The notes: a model not told the origin generated them from the letters alone. DNA of 64,000 nt from Draconibacterium aestuarii (GCA_026671195.1 JAPOHD010000067.1:1-64000); one strand, 5' to 3'; counted from the first letter of the stretch, positions 17,546-25,726 are shown. Program-made: numbers and translations.

Positions 17546-17581
17546 CTGCAATAACTTGTTATTGAAATTTGATCATTGCAG
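17546..17581. other. Two overlapping palindromes after the DUF4395 gene
   Basis: CAATAAC/GTTATTG (17549-17555, 17558-17564) and CTGCAAT/ATTGCAG (17546-17552, 17575-17581) share the CAAT bases, so only one can form at a time. They lie 11 bases past the stop of the minus-strand gene. No T-run follows. Confidence 0.4.
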
Positions 17582-17591
17582 GGAACAAAAA

Positions 17592-18125
17592 TTACATTCC
17601 GCATGAATCGCCCATACAATTTGGACGTTCTTTGGGCTGAGGAAGAATTCGGAGTTTTAAGGTCAGCAAATACAGTTTACATCCCACACAAATTCCAAAA
17701 GCAGTCTCCAGATACAGAAGTATTAAACAAACAATACAAAGCATACATACCGGCTCGAAGTAGGAAACGTCGTTTTGTAAATACAACGATAAAACAAAAA
17801 TGGTAGCAGAAAGTGCCAAGCCAAGACTCCATGCAAACTTTTTTTGAACGGCACCAATTGGCAGCAATGATTGTTTCCGAACAAATAACCAGGCCACAAA
17901 AACGGTAGGTGCAAATTTGGGATTAATAAAAATTCCGATTATAAAATTTAGTAACAGAAAACCTGCAAACCAGGGAACAACAAAATAGTTTTTTAAAATA
18001 AATCCGTTAATCGATGCTATTGCACCCAATAACAGCATGATGCCAGCACTGGCGCGCATTCTTCTTTCGTCTAATACTTTAAAACTGTGCCCATCGATAT
18101 ATTCTCCAAAACTTATTATTTCCAT
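17592..18125 (-). CDS. DUF4395 membrane protein
   Basis: 177 residues. Four hydrophobic segments (about 26-45, 48-68, 98-118, 127-145) follow a short cytoplasmic start containing GHSFKVLDERRMRA. The end carries FGICVGC, the cysteine motif typical of DUF4395, and a further cysteine pair near the C terminus (NCMGDSC). The family is often found near thioredoxin or sulfur-transfer genes; none is adjacent here. Cysteines on the cytoplasmic side suggest a redox or sulfur role, which is inference. Confidence 0.8.
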   Translation of the reverse strand: MEIISFGEYIDGHSFKVLDERRMRASAGIMLLLGAIASINGFILKNYFVVPWFAGFLLLNFIIGIFINPKFAPTVFVAWLFVRKQSLLPIGAVQKKFAWSLGLALSATIFVLSLYLQNDVSYFEPVCMLCIVCLILLYLETAFGICVGCKLYLLTLKLRILPQPKERPNCMGDSCGM

Positions 18126-18224
18126 TTTTTTTGTTTAGTAACAAATCTAATGCTTATTTACTGATTAGCTTCTTTATTCCTCAAATTTATACGTTTTACA
18201 TAACTTACCTATTCATAATATTGA

Positions 18225-18232
18225 TAGCTTTG
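18225..18232 (+). promoter_or_regulatory. Candidate -7 box of the esterase gene
   Basis: TAGCTTTG matches TAnnTTTG, 28 bases before the ATG at 18261. The region also serves as the upstream side of the divergent DUF4395 gene. Confidence 0.45.
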
Positions 18233-18260
18233 TAATTCAACTTAATTTTTAACCTAAATC

Positions 18261-19124
18261 ATGAAAAATATTTTTCTTTTATTTTTGGTTACAGTATGCG
18301 CAATTTCGGCTTTTGCGCAAACCGGGAAAGTTTTTGAATCGCTCGAATTCAAAAGTAGCCTGGTAGATTATCCGGTAAAATATTCTATTTATTTACCACC
18401 CGGTTACGATGAGTCGGAGCGCAGCTACCCGGTATTGTATTTGCTGCACGGATATTCCGACGATGAAACCGGCTGGATTCAGTTTGGTGAAGCTAACTCA
18501 ATTGCTGATGAAGGTATTGCCATTGGCGATTTTTCGTCGTGTATAATTGTAATGCCCGATGGGAAAGTATCGTGGTATGTTAACGCTTCCGACGGCAGCG
18601 ATCCCTGGGAAGACATGTTTATTACAGAGTTTATTCCGTTTATTGAAAAGGAATACCGAATCCGTTCCAAAAAAGAATTCAGGGCAATTGCCGGATTATC
18701 GATGGGAGGAAATGGCTCGTTGTTATTAGCCATGCACAATCCCAACTTATTTTCTACTTGTGTGGCTATGAGTGCAGGAACGTTTACGGATGAAGAAGTT
18801 ACAGCTAACGACAGATACGATCACTATTTTAAAAATATTTATGGGGCAAAACCGGCAAATGGTGTAAGCGAACACTGGAAAAAGAATAGTCCGTTGCATT
18901 TGCTGGATAATGTTGAGATGGAGAAGCTGAAATCGATTCGTTGGTACATCGATTGCGGCGACGATGATTTTCTGTACAAAGGAAATTCTGCTTTGCATGT
19001 AAAAATGCGCGATCTTGGAATTCCACATGAGTATCGTGTACGCAACGGAGGACACGAATGGAGTTACTGGCGAACAGGTTTGTACGATGGGCTGAAATAT
19101 ATCTCAGAAAAATTTCGTAGATAA
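18261..19124 (+). CDS. Secreted esterase of the esterase D/feruloyl esterase type
   Basis: 287 residues with a signal peptide ending near FAQT. It is an alpha/beta hydrolase: VLYLLHGYSDDETGW supplies the oxyanion region, Ser147 sits in GLSMGG, Asp near DCGDDDFLY and His in NGGHEWSYW complete the triad. The closest well-known relatives are S-formylglutathione hydrolase-like and feruloyl/acetyl xylan esterases; export points to removal of acyl groups from polysaccharides. It precedes a sulfatase by 121 bases, which would suit de-esterification of a decorated glycan. Confidence 0.85.
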   Translation: MKNIFLLFLVTVCAISAFAQTGKVFESLEFKSSLVDYPVKYSIYLPPGYDESERSYPVLYLLHGYSDDETGWIQFGEANSIADEGIAIGDFSSCIIVMPDGKVSWYVNASDGSDPWEDMFITEFIPFIEKEYRIRSKKEFRAIAGLSMGGNGSLLLAMHNPNLFSTCVAMSAGTFTDEEVTANDRYDHYFKNIYGAKPANGVSEHWKKNSPLHLLDNVEMEKLKSIRWYIDCGDDDFLYKGNSALHVKMRDLGIPHEYRVRNGGHEWSYWRTGLYDGLKYISEKFRR

Positions 19125-19245
19125 TATTTGTTGAAATATTTGTGCAGGCTGTTAAAGCCGATAATAGGTTTTACAGTTTTAGTGTATATATTTCCATCGG
19201 TGATAAAGTATATTAAGTGGTAAGAAAACGTTTATACAACACCAT

Positions 19246-20589
19246 ATGAAAGACTATTTGAGAATTCCGACACTGCTGCTATTGTTGGGTTTGCTTGGCT
19301 GCAAAACACCTGAAATCCCGCCCAATATTGTTTTGATAATGGCCGATGACATGGGCTACGAATGTTTGGGGGCCAATGGAAGTACTGAATATAAAACCCC
19401 AAATCTTGATCGATTGGCAGCAGATGGAATCCGGTTTGAGAATTGTTATTCGCAACCGCTTTGCACGCCTTCGAGGGTAAAAATTATGACCGGTAAGTAC
19501 AATTTCAGAAACTACGAAGATTTTGGTTATCTGAATCCAAATCAAAAAACGTTTGGTAATTTGTTGCAAAATGCGGGCTATGCTACCTGTGTTGCAGGTA
19601 AATGGCAATTAAATGGTTTGAACAGAGATAATCCGAATAATCAGGATGTTAATCGACCCCATCATTTTGGTTTCGATGAGTATTGTTTGTGGCAGTTGCA
19701 TCATAACCGAACCAAAGATTCAGAACGCTATGCCGATGCATTGATAACACAAAATGGTGAAGACTTGCCGCGTCACTCCGGTTTATACGGCCCTCGTGTT
19801 TTTGCCGATTATGTAATGAATTTTATTGAACGTAAAGTTGACCAGCCTTTTTTTGTTTATTATCCAATGGTATTGGTGCACGATCCGTTTGTACCAACAC
19901 CGGATTCGCCTCAATGGGCCGAGCCGGAAAGACGATACGAGAATGATACTGCCTATTTTGCAGATATGATGGCGTACACCGATAAAATTATTGGGGAAAT
20001 TGTGGCAAAATTGAAAGAAAAAGGTATATGGAAAAATACGCTGTTTATTTTCACTGCCGACAATGGTACACATCGTTCGGTGCTGTCATCTACCGAAAAT
20101 GGTATGGTAAAAGGGGCAAAAGGTGAAACTATTAATCATGGAAATCACGTACCATTCATTTTAAGCTGGCCCAAAAAGATGAAGGAGAAAAGGGTAGAGG
20201 AGTCGATTATTTCATTTGCCGATGTGTTACCAACATTGTGTGATGCGGCCGGAGTTGCACCTGATAAATTTGGAAGCGATGGAAACAGTTTTTTACCATT
20301 GATAACCAATGACTTGAGCGAGATACAAGATAATGTATTCATTCATTATGCACCGCGTTGGGGAAATTTCGGGAAGTATCATAACCGTTGGGTAATGAAT
20401 GGAGAATACAAATTGTATCAAGATGGCCGGTTTTACAATACAAAAGAAGATGTTCTTGAAAAATATCCTTTAAGCGATCTGACAGAAAAGGAACAAAAAT
20501 TTAAAAAGGAGTTTCAGCAAATTTTGGATGAAAATGAAAGTGATATTGAATTTGAATTAAATAACGAGGAATTTAAAGTAAAATATTGA
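19246..20589 (+). CDS. Type I sulfatase (arylsulfatase family S1), lipoprotein
   Basis: 447 residues. A lipobox LLGLLGC puts the acylated cysteine at residue 19. The formylglycine motif CTPSR starts at Cys73, and MADDMGY (Asp34, Asp35) and TADNGTH give calcium ligands. S1 sulfatases hydrolyse sulfate esters on polysaccharides after an anaerobic maturase (anSME) converts the cysteine; no maturase gene is in this window. It overlaps the next gene by 4 bases (TTGA), so the two are translationally coupled. Confidence 0.92.
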   Translation: MKDYLRIPTLLLLLGLLGCKTPEIPPNIVLIMADDMGYECLGANGSTEYKTPNLDRLAADGIRFENCYSQPLCTPSRVKIMTGKYNFRNYEDFGYLNPNQKTFGNLLQNAGYATCVAGKWQLNGLNRDNPNNQDVNRPHHFGFDEYCLWQLHHNRTKDSERYADALITQNGEDLPRHSGLYGPRVFADYVMNFIERKVDQPFFVYYPMVLVHDPFVPTPDSPQWAEPERRYENDTAYFADMMAYTDKIIGEIVAKLKEKGIWKNTLFIFTADNGTHRSVLSSTENGMVKGAKGETINHGNHVPFILSWPKKMKEKRVEESIISFADVLPTLCDAAGVAPDKFGSDGNSFLPLITNDLSEIQDNVFIHYAPRWGNFGKYHNRWVMNGEYKLYQDGRFYNTKEDVLEKYPLSDLTEKEQKFKKEFQQILDENESDIEFELNNEEFKVKY

Positions 20590-21965
20590 AGTCACTTATT
20601 TTTATAGTATTACTGCAATTGGGATTTTTGTTCGGAAACGGACAAAATAACTCTGAGCCCGACATTCTATGGGGAAACTCGTCGTATTATAATTTGAATG
20701 TTGGTGACAGTATTATTTTAAATTCAACCGTTATAAAATTGCTCGAATTAAATAATCATTTTAACAAAATAGAAGTAGGGAACGATACGATTTGGTTAAA
20801 AGTGAGCCGACGAAGTCTTCCGGTTAGTATAAATAATGTTCGCTTGTTTGTTGCTGATAATAGGAATGTGAAAAATATTACTGACGATACAGATGTTCAC
20901 GGTTTGCTTTTAAAAGATGTTTTGATATGTGTTTCTGATTCGAAATTTAAAATGCTTGATCCACATCAATATCGATTTCCAATTAGTTTTAACGATGGAT
21001 TTTTATGGAGTGTGGAAGAAGACAGTTATATGTTCTCGTATTGGGGAAAGGAGGAGAAAGAAAGAGAAAAGTATTTTCGATCATACGAAGGAATTGGCCT
21101 GGATTTAAATGATGCCCGGGGGATTGAAAAACATTGGATAGTGGCCATGGAAAATAGCACTGTAGTTTGGGTTGAGGATAAAAACATAGATAGAATGGAA
21201 AAAGAAGCGTGTGTGTTGTTACAAAGCGATTCTAATCCGGCTATTTATTATCTTTATAATCATCTGTATACTAAAACTATTGAAGTTAAAAAGGGCCAAA
21301 AATTAATGAGTGGTGAATTATTGGGCACTGTTTGGGGTGACGAAGATTGGAGCCATTTACAATTACTGGTTATAAAATCAGATTCAGTGCCAACCTATCA
21401 AAATCGTTTTCACAATTCACTGAATTTTTTTCCTCAGCTATACGAACTCTATTTTCAGCATGCTTTCAGTACCACAAAATCATTTACGCGTGGGAGAATT
21501 CAATTTGGAAGATCCAACAACATCAACCAAAATCAGAAAAATACTTCTGCTTATGAAATATATGCAGGCAAAGGTTGGGATTTGCAACGTTGGAACACAG
21601 CAGATAAAGTTGAACGTGCGGAAAAGGGTAATGACGGTAATGCAAGGCTAAAAAAGGTATTGTTCTCAGGTTCGGCAGCCAAATGTGTGAATCCGAATAA
21701 CTACTATGATTACATATTAAACGTTAAAAATGGTGTTTATCGGATTCGGGCAAAAGTTGGTGATTTGTATCTGCCATCGTGGCAAAAAGTCGAATTTGAG
21801 GGTGTTTCTGCAGAAACGTATTCACTCGAGGCCGGTGTGCAAAAATGGACTTCAGAGCGGGTGGTAAAAGTTGCTGATACTCGTCTAACCGTCCGGATTT
21901 ATATTGATGAAGAAAACAAAAAGGTAGCCGGATTAAGTGAAATTGTTTTTCAGCAAGCTTACTGA
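20586..21965 (+). CDS. Secreted protein with degenerate M23-like domain and C-terminal binding domain
   Basis: 459 residues; TTG start inside the sulfatase stop (TTGA), supported by the signal peptide it gives (about 1-19). Residues about 100-262 have the run of an M23/LytM fold: YLYNHLYTKTIEVKKGQKL, then SGELLGTVWGDED and SHLQLLVI. In active enzymes the last block is HLHFEV; here the second histidine is Gln, so zinc binding is likely lost. Residues about 320-459 (NVKNGVYRIRAKVGD onward) resemble a malectin/galactose-binding beta sandwich. A role in holding or presenting a sulfated glycan to its sulfatase partner is inference. Confidence 0.65.
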   Translation: MKSLIFIVLLQLGFLFGNGQNNSEPDILWGNSSYYNLNVGDSIILNSTVIKLLELNNHFNKIEVGNDTIWLKVSRRSLPVSINNVRLFVADNRNVKNITDDTDVHGLLLKDVLICVSDSKFKMLDPHQYRFPISFNDGFLWSVEEDSYMFSYWGKEEKEREKYFRSYEGIGLDLNDARGIEKHWIVAMENSTVVWVEDKNIDRMEKEACVLLQSDSNPAIYYLYNHLYTKTIEVKKGQKLMSGELLGTVWGDEDWSHLQLLVIKSDSVPTYQNRFHNSLNFFPQLYELYFQHAFSTTKSFTRGRIQFGRSNNINQNQKNTSAYEIYAGKGWDLQRWNTADKVERAEKGNDGNARLKKVLFSGSAAKCVNPNNYYDYILNVKNGVYRIRAKVGDLYLPSWQKVEFEGVSAETYSLEAGVQKWTSERVVKVADTRLTVRIYIDEENKKVAGLSEIVFQQAY

Positions 21966-22006
21966 TTAACTACTATTTGAAAAACGATGTTTTATTAAAA
22001 CCAAAC

Positions 22007-22789
22007 TTAAAACTCGAAGACCATCCCGGTTTTAACTTGTTGAATTTTGAAATGTTCGTAAAAAAGTGCCAAGGCCGGTAAATCTGTACAGTGTGAGGGT
22101 AATAAGGTTTCTACTTTGTTTTCTTTAAAATACACAATCGTTTGTGTGGTTTGCCGGTTTCCAAACTTTAAATGAAAACCACCAATTACAGCCTTTATTT
22201 TTGAAATTCCGGTAACTGCTTTTGCATTTTCACATATATTACAGATTCCCGAGTGCGAGCATCCGGTTACAATTATCAGTTCGTTATTTTGTATCGCCAC
22301 CAAAGCCGAATCATCAAGAATAAAATCATCTGTTCCATCGGCCAGTTCAAAAGACGTGGTTTGGCTCTCAAAATTATTCAAACGTGGAATTTCGCCCAAA
22401 TAATACAAGTTCTCTGTAATTTGATAGGAGGTTTTGGTTTCATGAATATCGAATTTCTGCAACAACAGGTTTTTCGAAAACGAAAGGCCAACAGGAGAGT
22501 GGTCGATTTTTCTGAATCGCTCTAAAAAAGCGCCGGGATGAGTTAGTAACGTTTTATTTTCCAGGTGTTGTAATCCATTGCCATGATCCCAGTGGCCGTG
22601 GCTTAAAACCACTGTTTTAATTGCATTATGAATGTAGATTCCCAGTTTTTCAGCATTTCTAAGGAAAACATCTGAATGTCCGGTATCGAATAAAATTTGT
22701 TCTCCATCGATTTCAAGTAAATAGGAGAGACCATGTTCTGCCAGAAATTTTCCTCCGGCCAGGTTATCGGTTAAAACTGTAACGTTCAT
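22007..22789 (-). CDS. MBL-fold metallohydrolase, beta-RFAP synthase-like family
   Basis: 260 residues. The zinc motif SHGHWDHG (His64, His66, Asp68, His69) and the later TGCSHSG give an intact binuclear site. Sequence layout follows the group annotated as dihydropterin ribofuranosyl-aminobenzene phosphate synthase-like, a name carried over from archaeal work and not informative in bacteria. The gene starts 16 bases after the stop of the Fe-S ATPase gene and is the last of the cluster that begins at 25653; such MBL proteins often accompany these ATPases and NifX-like proteins. Confidence 0.8.
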   Translation of the reverse strand: MNVTVLTDNLAGGKFLAEHGLSYLLEIDGEQILFDTGHSDVFLRNAEKLGIYIHNAIKTVVLSHGHWDHGNGLQHLENKTLLTHPGAFLERFRKIDHSPVGLSFSKNLLLQKFDIHETKTSYQITENLYYLGEIPRLNNFESQTTSFELADGTDDFILDDSALVAIQNNELIIVTGCSHSGICNICENAKAVTGISKIKAVIGGFHLKFGNRQTTQTIVYFKENKVETLLPSHCTDLPALALFYEHFKIQQVKTGMVFEF

Positions 22790-22804
22790 TTTATAACCAC
22801 GAAT

Positions 22805-23668
22805 TTAACTTATCGCCGCCCAAATTTCAAAAAATGTTTTGCTAATAGTATTCTCAGGAGCATATTCAACCACGGTTTTTTGTTCAATCATCGACTCAAC
22901 CATCAATTCTGTAAACGGAATTTTACCCACTAACGGAATTTTATTTTCTCTCAAAAAATCTTCAACTGTTGTTGTAAATGCAGGATTTATATCGAATTTG
23001 TTGATGGCAGCAAATACAGGGACTTCAAAAGAGTTGATCAATTTTATCACGCGTTTGGCATCGTGCAGCCCCGATACGGTTGGTTCAATCACCAGTAACA
23101 CTGCATCGGTTCCGGTAATGGAAGATATGGCGGTGCATCCAATTCCGGGAGGCCCATCATTGATTATAAAATCAGCTCTTATTTCACTCGCTATTTCCTT
23201 CGCACGTTCTCGTATTTTTGTTACCAGTTTCCCCGAATTTTCTTCACCCGGCCCCATTTTTGCATGCACCAAAGTCCCGAAACGGGTACTTGAAATAAAC
23301 CATTCGTTGTTCAGATTTTGTGTTGTAGTAATGGCATTTGCAGGGCAAATACGCTCGCACAAGCGACAGCCTTCACATTGAAACGGATTAACTTCAGGGG
23401 AGTTATTTTTGTTTTTGTGAATGGCAGTAAAACGGCACGAGTCTTCGCATAAACCACAATTTGTGCAGAGATCGGCATTTATCGTCGCTACTTTTCCGCT
23501 GTCGAAAGTATGTGTTTCCAATACATCGGGTTGAAAGATCAAATGCAGGTCGGCTGCATCCACGTCGTTGTCGCAGAAGAGAGCATTTGGCGCCACCGAT
23601 GCCAGTGCTGCAGTTACTATTGTTTTTCCGGCTCCTCCTTTTCCGCTTAAAATGGTAATTTCCTTCAT
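22805..23668 (-). CDS. MinD/ParA-type ATPase with inserted 2[4Fe-4S] ferredoxin domain (second of pair)
   Basis: 287 residues. Deviant Walker A GKGGAGKT lies at the N terminus; the ferredoxin insert at about 64-112 has CTNCGLCEDSC and CEGCRLCERIC; INDGPPGIGC is the switch/Walker B region. Such proteins belong to the Mrp/NBP35 neighbourhood and probably load or transfer Fe-S clusters using ATP, but none of this subgroup has a settled role. Its start overlaps the stop of the first ATPase gene by 4 bases, so the products are probably made in equal amounts and may form a heterodimer. Confidence 0.85.
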   Translation of the reverse strand: MKEITILSGKGGAGKTIVTAALASVAPNALFCDNDVDAADLHLIFQPDVLETHTFDSGKVATINADLCTNCGLCEDSCRFTAIHKNKNNSPEVNPFQCEGCRLCERICPANAITTTQNLNNEWFISSTRFGTLVHAKMGPGEENSGKLVTKIRERAKEIASEIRADFIINDGPPGIGCTAISSITGTDAVLLVIEPTVSGLHDAKRVIKLINSFEVPVFAAINKFDINPAFTTTVEDFLRENKIPLVGKIPFTELMVESMIEQKTVVEYAPENTISKTFFEIWAAIS

Positions 23669-24534
23669 TTTGAGGTTATTTTTGTTTTTAAGCTTTTCAC
23701 TATTTCCATGTAGAACTCCTGCATTTCAGCAGGAATGTTTTTTAATAGTTCACCTTTTGAATAATTTCCTGCGTACGATTTTGAAAACGGAATTTTACCG
23801 AGTAGTTCAATATTTTTTTCTTCCAGAAAACGGTAAATTTCATCGTTGCCCAGGCCGGCTTTGTTCACAATAACCCCGAACGGGATGTTTAAGTCAAAAA
23901 GCAATTCAACTGTAATTTTCAGGTCGTTCACTCCAAATGGGGTCGGTTCGGTTACCAAAATTACATAGTTAGCATCGGCCACGGTTTCAACCACCGGACA
24001 ACTGGTGCCCGGAGGCGCATCAAAAAGCGTAATCTGCGATGTGTTGGAAGCGTTTTTTTTTACTTTTTTAATCAGCGAAGTTTGCATGGCCGAACCAATT
24101 TCCAAACGTCCTTCAACAATCCCCATCCCAAATTTTATTTCCGATTTTGAAATAATTCCAAGTGGCTTTTTGTGTTCCGTAATAGCATTAAAATTGCAGG
24201 CTACAGAACAAACTCCGCACGAATGACACAAATCGGTATTTACTTCGGAAAACTTCAGGTTTTTAACAATTGTAATGGCGTTAAATTCGCACCAGTCGGC
24301 ACATTTTTTACAAAACGTACATTTATTGGTATCAATTTTAGGAACTAAAGAATACACCGATTTGTTGTCTGTTTTCTGTGCTTCAGGGAAAAAGAGCAAG
24401 TCGTTTGGTTCTTCCACATCACAATCGATCAATTGCACCTGATTGTCGAATTCTTTTGAAAGAAAATAGTAGAGATTAACCGAAACTGTTGTTTTCCCGG
24501 TTCCTCCTTTTCCGCTCGCAATGGCAATTTGCAT
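23665..24534 (-). CDS. MinD/ParA-type ATPase with inserted 2[4Fe-4S] ferredoxin domain (first of pair)
   Basis: Start chosen at ATG 24534 (MQIAIASGKGGTGKT), because the Walker A loop is N-terminal in all relatives; an ATG at 24543 three codons upstream is also possible, and the longer open frame reaching 24684 crosses a strong hairpin and is unlikely to be coding. Walker A GKGGTGKT, ferredoxin motifs CTFCKKCADWC and CHSCGVCSVAC, and DAPPGTSCP are intact. A paralogue of the next gene, about 290 residues. It follows the NifX-like gene after about 180 bases that contain a 13-bp hairpin. Confidence 0.85.
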   Translation of the reverse strand: MQIAIASGKGGTGKTTVSVNLYYFLSKEFDNQVQLIDCDVEEPNDLLFFPEAQKTDNKSVYSLVPKIDTNKCTFCKKCADWCEFNAITIVKNLKFSEVNTDLCHSCGVCSVACNFNAITEHKKPLGIISKSEIKFGMGIVEGRLEIGSAMQTSLIKKVKKNASNTSQITLFDAPPGTSCPVVETVADANYVILVTEPTPFGVNDLKITVELLFDLNIPFGVIVNKAGLGNDEIYRFLEEKNIELLGKIPFSKSYAGNYSKGELLKNIPAEMQEFYMEIVKSLKTKITSK

Positions 24535-24612
24535 TTTATTCATCCAAGTCGTTAATAATTCGGAATTGTAAAAGGTTTCAAAAACCTTCCGAATAAAGTT
24601 ATATGTTAACAG

Positions 24613-24646
24613 AACTCCCCGAAGTTCAAACGTACTTCGGGGAGTT
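24613..24646 (-). other. Perfect 13-bp hairpin before the Fe-S ATPase pair
   Basis: AACTCCCCGAAGT (24613-24625) and ACTTCGGGGAGTT (24634-24646) pair without mismatch over an 8-base loop. It lies between the NifX-like stop and the first ATPase start. No run of T follows on either strand, so partial termination, mRNA processing or protection of the upstream message are more likely than full termination. Confidence 0.65.
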
Positions 24647-24720
24647 GCCGATTTAGTAGTAATTTTCTGAAACCGATACACCAAAGTTTTTATCAGAAAA
24701 TTAGAAAAATGTATTTTTTT

Positions 24721-25077
24721 CTAGTGATCACAGTAGTTCGCTGTAAATTCAATGGATTTTTCGAGAAAGCCTGTGGCCAGTTCATTTGCCGGAAGTTTTG
24801 GAGCTCCTACAAAAACATTTACATCGTTGTAGTTAAAAATCTGAATGGCTTTGTGTCCCATTCCACCTGCTAAAACATCAGTGGCTCCTTTTTCTGCCAA
24901 CCACTTGGGAATAACTCCCGGTTCATGTGGTGGAGGAACTACTTTTTCTTCAGCAACGATATTTCCATCTTCGATATCCAACAGTACAAAATATTTACAG
25001 TGTCCGAAGTGCCCGTCTAAAATCCCGTTTTCGTCTATCGGGATTGCAATTTTTTTGTCCATATTCGTTTTTATCAA
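24721..25077 (-). CDS. NifX/NifB-like iron-molybdenum cluster-binding protein
   Basis: 118 residues; a start at the internal ATG (MDKKIAIPIDENG, 25062) is at least as likely because homologues begin there. The fold is that of the NafY/NifX/NifB C-terminal domain that binds Fe-Mo-S clusters in nitrogenase maturation: DGHFGHCKYF supplies a conserved histidine pair and LAGGMGHKAIQ the second block. No nitrogenase genes are nearby, and the family is common in non-fixing anaerobes, so another cluster or metal is handled. It follows the DUF5320 gene by 11 bases. Confidence 0.85.
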   Translation of the reverse strand: MIKTNMDKKIAIPIDENGILDGHFGHCKYFVLLDIEDGNIVAEEKVVPPPHEPGVIPKWLAEKGATDVLAGGMGHKAIQIFNYNDVNVFVGAPKLPANELATGFLEKSIEFTANYCDH

Positions 25078-25088
25078 TCAATTAAATC

Positions 25089-25328
25089 TTAAGCGTTTTG
25101 TCCTCGTCGTTGACTTCTTCCCAAGCCTCGGCCTCTACCTTTTCCTCCTCTGAGACCTGAACCTGATTCCAATTCCGGGTTTCTTCTGTTTCTAAATCCT
25201 CGTCCCATTCTTCGACCTAATCCTAATGGTCTGTCTGAATTTGCAGTATTGTTATCACTGCAATTTCCTTGTTTTCTGCCGGTTTGGGAACCTTCTCCCA
25301 ATGGTCCGGTTTTGTCTAATCCTGGCAT
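25089..25328 (-). CDS. DUF5320-like small Gly/Arg-rich protein
   Basis: 79 residues. The N terminus MPGLDKTGPLGEGSQTGRK is the recognisable DUF5320 signature (MP-GD-TGP-G-GP-TGR); the remainder is low-complexity Gly-Arg. No transmembrane segment or cysteine cluster is present. The family has unknown function but is almost always beside NifX-like proteins and the ferredoxin-MinD ATPases, as here. It is 4 bases downstream of the first NifX-like gene and is clearly in the same operon. Confidence 0.75.
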   Translation of the reverse strand: MPGLDKTGPLGEGSQTGRKQGNCSDNNTANSDRPLGLGRRMGRGFRNRRNPELESGSGLRGGKGRGRGLGRSQRRGQNA

Positions 25329-25332
25329 GATG

Positions 25333-25653
25333 TTAATTGTTTTGTAGTTTGTTTATAATCTCTTCAACTTCAAGTTCTTCTTCATCCAGAGCAATCATCT
25401 GAATTTTCAGCCGTTCCAACAGATCTTTGGCTTTTGGTCCAAAATGGCCGGACACTACTTGCTTGGCTCCCAGCTCTGCTACCATTTCCGACGATTTTGT
25501 TCCGGCACCTCCATTTAAATCTTTAAAGTTGTTTTTAATAAAATCTGTGGTTTTGGTTTCTTTGTCGTAAACACAAAACCAGCCTGCACGACCAAATCGC
25601 AGATCAAACTTTGCATTTAAATTATCTCCCGTAGAAGTGATAATGATCTTCAT
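25333..25653 (-). CDS. NifX/NifB-like cluster-binding protein, first gene of Fe-S operon
   Basis: 106 residues of the dinitrogenase Fe-Mo cofactor family: IIITSTGDNLNAKFDLRFGRAGWF and VSGHFGPKAKDLL are the conserved blocks. Compared with the second copy it has a Gly-Arg in place of Gly-His in the first block, so the two may bind different ligands or form a mixed pair. It heads the operon of NifX-like, DUF5320, NifX-like, two ATPases and MBL genes, preceded by a consensus promoter and direct repeats. Confidence 0.82.
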   Translation of the reverse strand: MKIIITSTGDNLNAKFDLRFGRAGWFCVYDKETKTTDFIKNNFKDLNGGAGTKSSEMVAELGAKQVVSGHFGPKAKDLLERLKIQMIALDEEELEVEEIINKLQNN

Positions 25654-25677
25654 ATTAATATTAACTAATGTTCAATA

Positions 25678-25708
25678 CAAAAGTAGAACAAATAGTTGAA
25701 AAATGCAA
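25678..25708 (-). promoter_or_regulatory. Bacteroidota promoter of the Fe-S ATPase/NifX operon
   Basis: On the minus strand TTG (25708-25706), exactly 20 bases, then TACTTTTG (25685-25678). The ATG is 25 bases downstream. Confidence 0.7.
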
Positions 25709-25726
25709 GTATTGAAATGAACAAAT
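25686..25726 (-). promoter_or_regulatory. Direct repeats overlapping the Fe-S operon promoter, possible operator
   Basis: GAACAAAT occurs at 25686-25693 (between the -7 and -33 boxes) and 25719-25726 (just upstream of -33), 33 bp apart or three helical turns. Between them TTGAAA occurs at 25696-25701 and 25712-25717. Spacing and position suit a regulator that bridges the -33 box; no regulator gene is adjacent. Confidence 0.4.

Noticed and set aside
22839-23381. 180-codon frame antisense to the Fe-S ATPase gene
   Set aside because: Opposite a gene with clear Walker and ferredoxin motifs; no recognisable domain in the antisense frame.
24535-24684. 50-residue N-terminal extension of the first Fe-S ATPase
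   Set aside because: It crosses a perfect 13-bp hairpin, and relatives start directly before the Walker A loop.
22007-25653. Nitrogen fixation cluster
   Set aside because: NifX/NifB-like domains are present but no nifHDK or nifB radical-SAM gene; the set is common in non-fixing anaerobes.
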